From CAZDIO01 sp964505555 (GTDB lineage: Bacteria > Bdellovibrionota_C > UBA2361 > SZUA-149 > CAZDIO01), in contig CAZDIO010000155.1 in NCBI GenBank assembly GCA_964505555.1, positions 1 to 36,600 of the forward strand: a stretch of DNA of 36,600 nucleotides. The letters run 5' to 3'. The position numbers were made by a program, and so were the translations under genes. Below are positions 16,579 through 24,451 of this stretch, piece by piece (position 1 is the stretch's first letter; each line of letters starts with the position of its first letter). Under the pieces are notes generated by a model. That model did no database searches. It saw only the letters and a list, made by a program, of their open reading frames with translations, and was not told where the DNA came from.

Positions 16579-16642
16579 GAGCTGTTCGACTTTAGGTGTG
16601 GCACGAAGTTCTCTACCTGCCACACCTAAAGTGAAACAGCTC
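16579..16642. terminator. Long interrupted hairpin between two orphan genes
   Basis: The outer stem is GAGCTGTT with AACAGCTC (8 bp), then a 4x4 internal loop, and then a perfect 13-bp inner stem TTTAGGTGTGGCA / TGCCACACCTAAA with a 14-nt loop. It lies 113 nt after the stop of the minus-strand gene 16756-17409 and 88 nt before the ATG of the two-repeat gene. It could end the first transcript or fold in the leader of the second. No T-run is seen. Confidence 0.6.
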
Positions 16643-16755
16643 CAGGGATAGTCAGTAGGGAAATAGGATTGGATCTGAGTTCTCACAATTCGTCTAATAA
16701 AAGAAGAGCGCGGCGCATCCTTACACCGGCCCTGCTCTTGGAAATACGCTGGACA

Positions 16756-17409
16756 CTACTCTTCGCTGGCGAGACTTCGAAGCGCTTCAGCGATGGATTC
16801 GGAGATGTCGCCGGTAAATGCGATGCACGGCTGAAGCTCTGCTTCAAGTGCTGCGATTACATCTCCTAGATCAATTGTCAGCATTGAATCACTCTCTGCT
16901 GCCTCAACTGTCATCCGATGAAACACGGAGGCAAGAGCAAATGCTTTGTGGTTACGAGCATGCGTTTCAAGAGTTGAACACGCGTTTGTGAAACGTTGTG
17001 TTGCTTCACTGCAAGCCGCATCAAGTGCTCGCCGGGCCTTTCGTCCGGCGGTGACAACGTTTAGTTGAGGGACTTGCGTGCCTTGTTCATAAACACAACG
17101 GATGGTTCCCGAGCCTTTGCACTGACGAAAATAGGACTGCCCCTCCTGACGTTCAACGACTTGCCATCCCTGATTTTCAAGCGCTTTGAGTGTCCAGAGC
17201 CCAATGGTAAAAGCTTTGGATCGAATCACAAGAGACGAAGGACTCTCCTTCATATCCCTTGCTCTCTGACGCCTCACCGTGTCTGAAAGATCAATACGTT
17301 GCGACTGGAGCACAAAGAGCTCAGGGTGCTCAAAAATGTGCCCGATCAAAAAAGCAAACATCGTTCTTAATTGGTCCGTCACGCGAAGATTGTTTTGACT
17401 TCTGCTCAT
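16756..17409 (-). CDS. Unrecognised helical protein
   Basis: 217 residues from ATG 17409, chosen because GAGGAG lies about 10 nt upstream; the frame is open to 17517, but that part would cross a perfect hairpin. The N-terminal third is helical and partly hydrophobic (TMFAFLIGHIFEHPELFVL) but not a convincing membrane span. The middle has a mixed strand region with Trp/Tyr/Cys (QGWQVVERQEGQSYFRQC). The C-terminal half is Ala/Glu-rich helix ending in an acidic tail. There is no signal peptide and no catalytic motif that I recognise. It is bracketed by a leader hairpin (17445-17487) and a downstream one (16579-16642). Confidence 0.6.
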   Translation of the reverse strand: MSRSQNNLRVTDQLRTMFAFLIGHIFEHPELFVLQSQRIDLSDTVRRQRARDMKESPSSLVIRSKAFTIGLWTLKALENQGWQVVERQEGQSYFRQCKGSGTIRCVYEQGTQVPQLNVVTAGRKARRALDAACSEATQRFTNACSTLETHARNHKAFALASVFHRMTVEAAESDSMLTIDLGDVIAALEAELQPCIAFTGDISESIAEALRSLASEE

Positions 17410-17444
17410 CACTTCATTCTCCTCAAATATCTGTTTTCTCATCA

Positions 17445-17487
17445 ACCAGCCGGCAGAAAGTGATTTGGTGCTTTTCTGCCGGCTGGT
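17445..17487. other. Perfect 15-bp hairpin in the leader of the 217-residue gene
   Basis: ACCAGCCGGCAGAAA pairs perfectly with 17473-17487 across a 13-nt loop. It lies 35 nt upstream of ATG 17409. No gene ends before it on either strand within 500 nt on the plus-strand side, so it is not an obvious terminator. A 5' stabilising or regulatory hairpin is more likely. Confidence 0.65.
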
Positions 17488-17864
17488 CGAATAAAGAGAA
17501 GATGAGCGAGAATGCACCTCTTAAAAAACCTTTATCTGCGCCGCTAGCTCTCGACTGAAGCTTCTCAGTCGAAAGCCAACGAATTATTCTACCCAGGTAA
17601 TGATTTCAAAAAATTATAAATTACTTTGATTATGAAATCAAAAAGACTAGAGAAAGTTAGTAAGAGAAGAAAAATCTTCACCTCTTAGGTTTCAATCGTG
17701 GCTGAATACAAGCAGTTAAGTTGACAATGTAGCTTTAATTCTCTACCTTGTTGGGTCTCATTTTCATGTTCTTTAAAATTTTCCCACTCGCTTTCTCTCT
17801 CTTCTCTAAGTCAAAGCTGAGAAATCTCTCCAGAGTGAATCTCAAACAGGTAGTAGTATTCTAA

Positions 17865-17898
17865 CGATTCGGACGTGAGTCTTCTCACACCCGAATCG
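17865..17898. other. Leader hairpin of the HAD phosphatase gene
   Basis: CGATTCGG pairs with CCGAATCG, then a 2x2 internal loop, then GTGAG pairs with CTCAC around a TCTT loop. It ends 35 nt before ATG 17934. No gene terminates here on either strand. The architecture is the same as for the hairpins at 17445 and 35214. Confidence 0.65.
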
Positions 17899-17933
17899 CG
17901 GTGGATAACGAGGTTTTCTTGTGGAGGTTCGTT

Positions 17934-18686
17934 ATGCAAAGTCATGTTGCATCGCCAAACTCTCCGCAGGAACGCATTGTGCGCTGCGGAGAAGGAACAT
18001 CGGGTCTTGTTGCGAAAGGACTCCTCTTTGATCTGGACTTTACTCTCATTCATAGCTGGTGGTGGCCAGTAGTCATGATCGCCTATGCGGCAAGCCATGG
18101 CGTTGAGCTTTCATTCTACGAATTTCTGGAGGCAAAACCGGTAGCTCGTGGTTTGTTTCAGTGGCTTGTTGATTATCTTCAGAAGGAAGGGGTGACCGTA
18201 TCGAAGATAGAGGTTGAAAGAAGTTGTTGGGCTTTAATGAAAACGCTCACAAACAGTCCCTATTTTGTGAGTGAAGAGCTGGCAGTGCGCCGAGAAGATC
18301 TTGCCGAACTTCAAGCTCGAGGAATCCCTTTGGGAATCGTGACCAATAGGCCTCGAGAAGAGTTACAACGAACTCTAACAACGCTTCACTTGGAGAGCTT
18401 TTTAAGCGTTACGATCTCTCGCGATGATGTCTCGAAACCAAAACCGGACCCCGAAGGGATTTTGAAAGCGGTGAAACTCCTTGGACTTCCTCCAGGAGAG
18501 GTGATCTATTTCGGCGATTCTACGGGAGATATGGAAGCGGCGAAAGCTGCCGGCGTCATTCCGATGGGGGTCATTAACAACACCTTCATGTGGGAGAGAA
18601 TCAGAGCACTCTTGATCCAGGCCGGAGCAGCTGACGTTTGTTGTCTGGGTCACTGTCTGCACTGTTGTCTTTATGGAGGTTGTTAG
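17934..18686 (+). CDS. HAD phosphatase (phosphoglycolate phosphatase-like) with Cys-rich tail
   Basis: A 250-residue HAD subfamily I hydrolase. Motif I is LLFDLDFTLIHS (D33, D35), motif II is GIVTNRP (T137), the motif III lysine lies in SKPKPDPEG (K168), and motif IV is YFGDSTGDM (D195, D199). The helical cap lies between motifs I and II, as in Gph/PGP-type enzymes. The substrate is unknown. ATG 17934 was chosen for its GTGGAGG ribosome binding site; an upstream in-frame ATG at 17901 would lie directly against the leader hairpin. The last 15 residues, CCLGHCLHCCLYGGC, contain six cysteines, which is not part of the HAD fold and could bind metal. A 12-bp hairpin follows 9 nt after the stop. 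Confidence 0.82.
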   Translation: MQSHVASPNSPQERIVRCGEGTSGLVAKGLLFDLDFTLIHSWWWPVVMIAYAASHGVELSFYEFLEAKPVARGLFQWLVDYLQKEGVTVSKIEVERSCWALMKTLTNSPYFVSEELAVRREDLAELQARGIPLGIVTNRPREELQRTLTTLHLESFLSVTISRDDVSKPKPDPEGILKAVKLLGLPPGEVIYFGDSTGDMEAAKAAGVIPMGVINNTFMWERIRALLIQAGAADVCCLGHCLHCCLYGGC

Positions 18687-18695
18687 AAATTACAA

Positions 18696-18722
18696 CCGGG
18701 GCTGGCACCGTGCCAGCCCCGG
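18696..18722. terminator. GC-rich 12-bp hairpin between convergent genes
   Basis: CCGGGGCTGGCA-CCG-TGCCAGCCCCGG is a perfect stem with a 3-nt loop, 9 nt after the HAD stop and 63 nt after the stop of the minus-strand methyltransferase. It fits a shared terminator of convergent genes, although neither side has a T-run. Confidence 0.6.
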
Positions 18723-18785
18723 GGAGGAATTGAAGTGGGTTGGTCTCTACCGTGATTCGAATAAAAAATTAAACGGCACAGGAAA

Positions 18786-19610
18786 TTATTTCCGAATCCC
18801 AATCACCTCTACATATTCAGCCAGAACCTTGGTGGTCCGATCAGTGGCAAGATTGTTTGAAGACCAAAGCCTCACTAGATCTTCTTTAAATGCGATTTTT
18901 TTCTCGTCATTCAAACCATTAAATGCTCGGTTCGTTGGTCCATAGTATTTGATGAAGAAATCGACTACTTCCTCAGGTGAAAATGGATATACGAAAGGAT
19001 ATAGGTAAGGAGTAATACGAAGTTCTTTAACCCCATCTCCTAACCGTTCCCGTAATTTAGTTTCATCACCCCAAAGAAGGGGTGAGGGAAATATCGGCGG
19101 AGGGGGAACGTGGTTGGCAATTACCTTAAACATCTGCCCAACATGTCCCGCAGGGGTCCAATTGCCCATAACAACTTTTCCATTACGCTGGCACACTCGT
19201 AACATCTCCGAGGCAACCAGTTCTGGTCTTGGCGCAAACATCGCTCCGATAAGACTCAAGACAACTTCAAAAGAAGCGTCTGGATACGGAAGCGCTTCGG
19301 CATCTCCCTGTTCAATTTCAACATCAAGATCTTCCTTCTGAGCTCGTTCTCTGGCGTGATCAACCAGATTTTGAGCAAGATCAAGCCCCGTCACTCGAAT
19401 TCCTCGTTTTGCTGCCGGTATAGTAAGCTGCCCGGCACCACAACCAATATCAAGAAGTTTCGTTCCTACGGGAATTTGGAGTCGGTTAAAAAACTCAAGC
19501 GCACCAGGTTCTAGATATTTCGCAAAGATACTATAATCTCCTGCCTCCCAGGTTGACTTGAGCTTGCTTTTTAGTGCCTCCATTTCGGAAGATATCGGGT
19601 CTGTTTTCAT
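18786..19610 (-). CDS. Class I SAM-dependent methyltransferase
   Basis: A 274-residue methyltransferase of the UbiE/Methyltransf_11 type. SAM-binding motif I is LLDIGCGAGQLTIPA (about 54-68), motif II is VTGLDLAQNLV with an acidic ribose contact, then DAEALPYPDASFEVVLS (about 103-119, motif III region) and RVCQRNGKVVMGNWTP. The typical substrate-binding C-terminal half is helical and aromatic. The acceptor cannot be told from sequence. The futalosine-type menaquinone route seen nearby needs a MenG-like methyltransferase, but this protein is not specific enough to claim that. GGAG lies 7 nt before the ATG. It is a single gene, convergent with the HAD gene. Confidence 0.85.
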   Translation of the reverse strand: MKTDPISSEMEALKSKLKSTWEAGDYSIFAKYLEPGALEFFNRLQIPVGTKLLDIGCGAGQLTIPAAKRGIRVTGLDLAQNLVDHARERAQKEDLDVEIEQGDAEALPYPDASFEVVLSLIGAMFAPRPELVASEMLRVCQRNGKVVMGNWTPAGHVGQMFKVIANHVPPPPIFPSPLLWGDETKLRERLGDGVKELRITPYLYPFVYPFSPEEVVDFFIKYYGPTNRAFNGLNDEKKIAFKEDLVRLWSSNNLATDRTTKVLAEYVEVIGIRK

Positions 19611-19765
19611 TTTGTTCTCCTAAGCTTACTTTTTCTTAATATCAAAATTAATGCGCCTCGGAAACTTGTTGAATGCCCATTGAAAAAAAATCGAACTTTT
19701 TACTCGCCTTAACGCTTCTGCTATTACTTCAGTGTGTCTAGGTAAACTCAAAAAAAGTATCTCAT

Positions 19766-20119
19766 ATGAATGAAGATCCGAACTGTCCAAAATGTGCTTA
19801 CGAATACCCTTACGAAAAGGGAGAAGTTTATGTTTGCTCAGATTGTTCTCATGAATGGTTGATTAACTCAGCACTTGTGGAAGCGAAAGAGGAAGGTTCT
19901 TCTCCCGCAAAGGATGCAAATGGGAATCTTCTCAACGATGGAGACTCCGTTACCGTAATTAAAGATCTAAAGATAAAAGGGGGTTCTTCGGTTGTTAAAG
20001 TCGGAACGAAGGTAAAAAATATTCGTCTCGTAGAAGGAGACCATAACATCGACTGTAAAATCGATGGAATCGGAGCAATGAAGTTAAAGTCCGAATTTGT
20101 AAGAAAACTTAACAAATAG
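19766..20119 (+). CDS. yjdM: YjdM/PhnA-like zinc-ribbon protein
   Basis: 117 residues matching the YjdM (formerly PhnA) family. An N-terminal zinc ribbon has CPKCAYEYPYEKG and VYVCSDCSHEW (four Cys, about 8-30). The conserved C-terminal SH3-like part begins DANGNLLNDGDSVTVIKDL and ends in KLKSEFVRK. The old name came from an alkylphosphonate gene cluster; the family has no proven role in phosphonate breakdown. It stands alone here, with no phn genes. Length is normal for the family. Confidence 0.9.
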   Translation: MNEDPNCPKCAYEYPYEKGEVYVCSDCSHEWLINSALVEAKEEGSSPAKDANGNLLNDGDSVTVIKDLKIKGGSSVVKVGTKVKNIRLVEGDHNIDCKIDGIGAMKLKSEFVRKLNK

Positions 20120-20166
20120 TTTCGTGCTCTTACTATTAACGGGTAGAAGAGTTTACTTAATATAAT

Positions 20167-21051
20167 TCAGGAACGGAGCATTCTATCGATCTTCAAATTC
20201 CTGATAATCTCTGGAACCTGCGTTGAGCGGTTGAGTGTATAGAGATGAATCCCAGGGGCTCCGCCGGTAAGTAACTCCTTAGCTAGATTCGTTGCGTAAC
20301 TGATTCCAAATTGCGTAACCGCATCGGGTTCATTCTCCAGTTCTGAAAGACGTGAAGCAAGTAGGGGAGGGATGCTCGCCCCACAAAGTGAGGTAAAGCG
20401 TTTTAGTTGTCCGACGTTAGAAATTGGCATAACTCCAGGAACAATCGGCACGGCAATATTAAAGGCCCGAGCTCTCTTTATAAAATCAAAGTAAACTTGT
20501 GATTCAAAAAACAGCTGCGTAAAAACTACCTCTGCACCGGCGTCTACTTTTTCCTTCAGATATCCCAGATCGTCCTCTGCGCTCTTTGCATCCCGGTGCG
20601 TTTCTGGATAACCAGCAACGGCGATGCTGAAATCTCCGCGCTGACGAATATGCCTGACAAGATCTCTTGCACATCCAAAACCGCCAAGAGGTTTTTTGAA
20701 ATGAGTATCTCCTTTAGAAGGATCTCCTCGCAGTGCAAGGATTTTTGTAATCCCTTCTTTTTTTAAAGAATCAAGAAGCCGGTCAATCTCTGAGACATTT
20801 AATTGCACACAACTAAGATGAGCAACGGCTGGAATATGTAAAGAGTTATGGACATAACTAGCTATCTCTTGTGTGAGCTCACGTGTGCCCCCACCTGATC
20901 CATACGTAATAGTCATAAAATCAGGTGCGCAGGAGGATAGCTCCCTGATCATCTCCAGTGTGCTAGAAAGGTCTTCTGGTTTCTTTGGAGGAAAAAATTC
21001 CAAAGAAAGCACCGGTTCGTTACGAGTGTAGAATTCAGAAAAGCATCCCAT
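20167..21051 (-). CDS. metF: 5,10-Methylenetetrahydrofolate reductase
   Basis: A 294-residue MetF family flavoenzyme that reduces 5,10-methylene- to 5-methyl-tetrahydrofolate, feeding methionine synthesis. Family marks are SLEFFPPKKPED near the N-terminus (catalytic Glu), TITYGSGGGTRE (about 48-60), ILALRGDPSKGD (about 103-114), the IAVAGYPETH motif, VFTQLFFESQVYFDF and IVPGVMPISN. It is the length of bacterial MetF without the C-terminal regulatory domain of eukaryotes. It stands alone, with no met genes adjacent. Confidence 0.93.
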   Translation of the reverse strand: MGCFSEFYTRNEPVLSLEFFPPKKPEDLSSTLEMIRELSSCAPDFMTITYGSGGGTRELTQEIASYVHNSLHIPAVAHLSCVQLNVSEIDRLLDSLKKEGITKILALRGDPSKGDTHFKKPLGGFGCARDLVRHIRQRGDFSIAVAGYPETHRDAKSAEDDLGYLKEKVDAGAEVVFTQLFFESQVYFDFIKRARAFNIAVPIVPGVMPISNVGQLKRFTSLCGASIPPLLASRLSELENEPDAVTQFGISYATNLAKELLTGGAPGIHLYTLNRSTQVPEIIRNLKIDRMLRS

Positions 21052-21118
21052 AGCGATTACTTACGGGGAATATATTCCTTAGGCAATGGGAAGTAGAGAT
21101 AGGAGAAAGAGAATATTT

Positions 21119-21679
21119 CTAATGAAAAAGTGCGCTTTTTAGACGCTGCCAAAAACTAGGACGTTTTGTTCCGGTTTCCGCCTTTAGTGTTAGGGGACGA
21201 GTATCTCCAAATTCAGCCTGCCCCCGCCTACTATACTTAGCAATAATTCCAGGAGTCTCTCCGCTCGCACCAAAATTTTGATATCTGTAGTTTTGTGAGC
21301 GCTGTCGATTCTTTGCTTCTTGTTGCGCTCTTGCTTGCTTACGTTGAAATTGTTGCGCATCATGAGTTGCTACACGAGCTCGCCACTGAACAAGTTGCTG
21401 TTCATATCGTTTTTGATCATCAATAGCTTTTAATAATGCATTCTCATGCGAATTTGAAGAAAGTCGGTTAGCGCCACCATTAAGGGGATTTGTGATACGA
21501 GCCGCTGCAGTACTTACCCGTGTTCGATTAACACTTCCTTGCACACGCCGTTGATATCCGTGTGGCTGATGAACATTAATTTGAACGTTAGGAAGAAGGA
21601 TTCCAGCTGCGGCTTTTTCCGCCCCAACAAGGAAGAGGGTCGCTAAAATAAAAAATATACTTTTTATATGGCCGAGCAT
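21119..21679 (-). CDS. Secreted Gln/Arg-rich protein, unrecognised
   Basis: 186 residues with an N-terminal signal peptide (about 1-25, hydrophobic core SIFFILATLFLVG, likely cut after AAA). The mature part is strongly basic and Gln/Arg/Asn-rich, with a helical, coiled-coil-prone stretch at about 85-125 (KAIDDQKRYEQQLVQW, then QQFQRKQARAQQEAKNRQR). The C-terminus is basic and aromatic (KRPSFWQRLKSALFH). No enzyme motif is present and the family is not recognised. It is likely exported and binds something negatively charged; that is a guess from composition. It lies downstream of no operon partner, about 70 nt before metF on the same strand. Confidence 0.65.
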   Translation of the reverse strand: MLGHIKSIFFILATLFLVGAEKAAAGILLPNVQINVHQPHGYQRRVQGSVNRTRVSTAAARITNPLNGGANRLSSNSHENALLKAIDDQKRYEQQLVQWRARVATHDAQQFQRKQARAQQEAKNRQRSQNYRYQNFGASGETPGIIAKYSRRGQAEFGDTRPLTLKAETGTKRPSFWQRLKSALFH

Positions 21680-21994
21680 GGTCCAGTTTCCGAGCTATAT
21701 AAGTTAAACGGATAAAAAAACGTTCGAAAACCAGAAGAAAGGAGAGTAACCTAATCGATAATTTATACAACATTTAAGTGTGCAAATCAATCTATTTTTG
21801 AACTCCATATCTGTTTAAAATATTTTAATCATAACTATAGGATATTATTGACTATATTTAAGCGTGTTTTTGGTAATAACGGGCACGCCTCTTTAAGTTA
21901 ATCAACAATTACAAGAAAGTTGGCTTATCTTCATGGCTGAAGGTAAGTGATCGCTGGCAGCAAAGAGCAATTAAGTGTTTGCTTAGTTTTTATC
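21680..21994. other. AT-rich divergent upstream region
   Basis: A gap of 315 nt between the divergent secreted-protein and reductase genes. It is AT-rich in the middle (21770-21860) and holds the promoter-like pair listed separately. A five-codon frame with its own ATG lies at 21933-21950, possibly a chance leader. I see no other structure. Confidence 0.4.
21848..21877 (+). promoter_or_regulatory. Possible sigma-70 promoter of the reductase gene
   Basis: TTGACT (21848-21853) and GGTAAT (21872-21877) are separated by 18 nt and preceded by AT-rich DNA. The -35 fits well and the -10 only partly. It would leave a leader of about 110 nt before ATG 21995. Confidence 0.35.
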
Positions 21995-22759
21995 ATGGAT
22001 ACTTTAGAAAACGCTGAAGTCATCGATCGACAGCAGCTTAACGAAGAGCTTGCGATCATCAAAGTACGCCCTGACAGTGGGGCTGCTCCCCTTTTTGAAC
22101 CTGGTCAATACGCAGAACTCTCTGTTTTAGACAATTCTCCTAAGATTATCCGTCGTGCATACTCCATCGCCTCATCTCCCCTTGAGAGAGGTCACCTTGA
22201 GTTCTATTTCGTTCTTGTTCCTGATGGAGCAATAAGTCCAAAGTTGTGGGAATTAAAAGTTGGAGAGCGCTTGTGGCTTGGACCAAAAGTGAAAGGGAAG
22301 TTTACCCTAGAGGAACTTCCACAAGGAAAAGACTTGGTGATGGTCGCTACGGGAACAGGAATTGCCCCGTATATTTCAATGCTCAGAACGTTTCGCGGCA
22401 AGAACCGGTGGGAGAGATTTGTTTTAATTCACGGCGTGAGAAAAGCTCATGATTTAGGGTACCATAAGGAGTTAGAAACGATCTGCAAAGAAGACAACAC
22501 GGTATTTTATATCCCTACCGTTACACGAGATGAAACAAATACCTCATGGAGCGGACTTCGAGGCCGAATCCAGAGTGTCTTTGAGGGAACTATGTATCAG
22601 AAGATTGTGGGAGTTCCTCTTTCACCCGATCGAAGTAATGTCTTTCTTTGTGGAAATCCACAAATGATTGATTCTACTGAAGAGCTTTTAAAAAGTCGCG
22701 GGTTTACACCTCACAGTAAAAAACATCCGGGGAATATTCATATTGAAAGATACTGGTAG
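21995..22759 (+). CDS. fpr: Ferredoxin/flavodoxin--NADP+ reductase
   Basis: A 254-residue FAD-dependent reductase. The FAD part has EPGQYAELSVL and RRAYSIASSPLE (the RxYS flavin motif, about residues 53-64), then GERLWLGPKVKGKFTL. The NADP part has VMVATGTGIAPYISMLRT (about 112-129) and VFLCGNPQMID, and the C-terminus HIERYW ends in an aromatic residue, as in bacterial Fpr. It transfers electrons between NADPH and ferredoxin or flavodoxin in the cytosol. ATG 21995 was preferred to a GTG at 21947 because it begins at the conserved domain. Neither has a strong ribosome binding site, so the start is uncertain. Confidence 0.9.
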   Translation: MDTLENAEVIDRQQLNEELAIIKVRPDSGAAPLFEPGQYAELSVLDNSPKIIRRAYSIASSPLERGHLEFYFVLVPDGAISPKLWELKVGERLWLGPKVKGKFTLEELPQGKDLVMVATGTGIAPYISMLRTFRGKNRWERFVLIHGVRKAHDLGYHKELETICKEDNTVFYIPTVTRDETNTSWSGLRGRIQSVFEGTMYQKIVGVPLSPDRSNVFLCGNPQMIDSTEELLKSRGFTPHSKKHPGNIHIERYW

Positions 22760-22777
22760 AGAAACTTCAAAAACACT

Positions 22778-24451
22778 CTAAATATCAGCGCGATGATTTT
22801 CTCGGTACATTTTTTCCTCCTCATCCAGTTCTCTTTCGTCTCGACCAAGAAGGGAGCGAAGCTCTCCTTTCACCGCGGGAATTAATTCAAGTCCCGCACC
22901 GTGCTCCAAAGAGATACACAATCTGCGAGAAAGTACATCTTCTATCGTGCGCGCATGCTCAGTAGAAATTGCGTAGCGGATCTGGGGAAGAATTCCTTCT
23001 AATCCATTTGCGTGATGAGAAGAGTTAGGTTCTTGATACTTTTCCCCAAACACTTCATTACTCCGACTTCCAAACCGACTGAGACATTGGCGCGCTAACT
23101 CTTGTGCCTGAGCTTCCCCCAGACCACCTCCAAGAAGAGAACGAGTAATTTTATCTCTGAGGGAGTTTTTTTGAAGATTAAAATCTATCCCTCCAGGAAG
23201 CGCTCGAAAACGACTTGGAGATCTTCGAGGAGATTGCTTTTTAAAATGTTTATCAACAATATTGATCCCTTCTTCTGCGGTATTTCTTGCCGTAGTGAAT
23301 TTCCCACCTATGATACTAAGATACCCCTTCTCTTTAATCCAAGCGTGCTCTCGTGAAATAGCACTTACGGATGATACGTTCTTTGTGCGATGAAGCACTC
23401 GCATTCCAGAAAAAGCATGATAGAGATGCTCCCTTTTGAGCATTGAATAAGGGAGGTCCTGCTTAAGGTACCCAAGGAGTTCTTCGATTTCGTCACTTTC
23501 TGGAGCAGGGTCAAATTCGTTTTTACTTACTTCACGATCCGTTGTTCCCACCAACGTTGATTTTCCATGTACAGAATAAAAAGGCCAAACAAAATAGTAT
23601 CTTCCCTTTGTAGGAGTGGGGAGAATTAATCCAGGAAGTGTCCAGGGAACATTAAACAAGAGGTGAGTCCCCCGACTATATACCGCTTCTTTCTGTAACT
23701 CATCACTTCCAAAGATATCGGTATGTATTTCTGGTGCGAAAGATCCAGCAGCATTAATTAAAAATCGTGCCCGACTACAATGATCGTTTTTCCCAAAACG
23801 ATCGCTCCAATAAATACTCCACTCACTATTTTGATATTGAGCTTTTGTAACCTGCGCATAATTCATTACGGTAGCGTTGAGATTCTCGCTATCAACGATA
23901 TTTTCGATCGTGATTCGCGTATCGTTCATCTGGCCATCGTAATAACTAAAGAGTTTTGAAAAAGAAAATCCATAATTTCGTAGCGTTTGTGCTTCAAGAG
24001 AGATTGCGGAAAGAGAATCATGATGTAGAAACTCACTCTCTCTTCGATCAATAAGAAGCGCTAGCGAATCAAGGTAATCATAGAGAAACATCCCCAACCG
24101 AATTTGCCACCCGGGACGAGTTTTTCCTGAGATTACCGGGTAGAGGAACCGCTGTACTCTCGTTAGGTGCGGGGCTTGAGAGAGGAGAATGTCACGCTCA
24201 AAAAGCGCTTCACGCACTAACTGAAAATCAAGCGTTTCTAAATAACGAATCCCACCATGAATCATCTTTGAGGAACGAGAACTTGTTCCAAAAGCATAGT
24301 CATTTGCCTCAAGAAGCAACGCATCATATCCACGAAGCGCTGCTTCTCGACAAAGTGTTGCGCCATGGATCCCACCACCAATGATGGCGATGTCAAAAGT
24401 GTGATCCGTTCCGGCGTAGACACTTTTTTCTCGTTTTAAGATCTTACCCAT
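22778..24451 (-). CDS. glpD: Glycerol-3-phosphate dehydrogenase, FAD-dependent
   Basis: A 557-residue GlpD/GlpA-type enzyme that oxidises sn-glycerol 3-phosphate to dihydroxyacetone phosphate and passes electrons to the quinone pool at the inner membrane. The FAD-binding motif IAIIGGGIHGATLCREAA lies at about 22-39, followed by GTSSRSSKMIHGGIRYLE (55-72), a hallmark of the family, and VGTTDRE and SIIGGKFTTARN further on. The C-terminal helical domain is present. The ATG overlaps the end of mqnD by 8 nt, so it is co-translated with the menaquinone gene. This pairing makes sense because the enzyme reduces menaquinone. Confidence 0.93.
   Translation of the reverse strand: MGKILKREKSVYAGTDHTFDIAIIGGGIHGATLCREAALRGYDALLLEANDYAFGTSSRSSKMIHGGIRYLETLDFQLVREALFERDILLSQAPHLTRVQRFLYPVISGKTRPGWQIRLGMFLYDYLDSLALLIDRRESEFLHHDSLSAISLEAQTLRNYGFSFSKLFSYYDGQMNDTRITIENIVDSENLNATVMNYAQVTKAQYQNSEWSIYWSDRFGKNDHCSRARFLINAAGSFAPEIHTDIFGSDELQKEAVYSRGTHLLFNVPWTLPGLILPTPTKGRYYFVWPFYSVHGKSTLVGTTDREVSKNEFDPAPESDEIEELLGYLKQDLPYSMLKREHLYHAFSGMRVLHRTKNVSSVSAISREHAWIKEKGYLSIIGGKFTTARNTAEEGINIVDKHFKKQSPRRSPSRFRALPGGIDFNLQKNSLRDKITRSLLGGGLGEAQAQELARQCLSRFGSRSNEVFGEKYQEPNSSHHANGLEGILPQIRYAISTEHARTIEDVLSRRLCISLEHGAGLELIPAVKGELRSLLGRDERELDEEEKMYRENHRADI

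Larger units (their letters stand above)
17410..17933. other. Non-coding stretch rich in inverted repeats between divergent orphan genes
   Basis: A 524-nt gap between the minus-strand gene at 16756-17409 and the plus-strand HAD gene. No frame with a credible start is seen. It holds a perfect 15-bp hairpin at 17445-17487, TCGACTGA-agcttc-TCAGTCGA at 17551-17572, and TGATTTCA/TGAAATCA arms at 17601-17640 in AT-rich DNA. A leader hairpin lies at 17865-17898. Promoters for both genes must lie here, but I cannot place them with confidence. Confidence 0.55.

Noticed and set aside
16579..16642. TGGCAC as a possible sigma-54 -24 element
   Set aside because: No TTGC follows at the required distance, and the bases are part of a perfect hairpin stem.
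17410..17517. Longer start of the 217-residue protein
   Set aside because: The extra residues would be encoded by the perfect hairpin at 17445-17487; ATG 17409 has GAGGAG.
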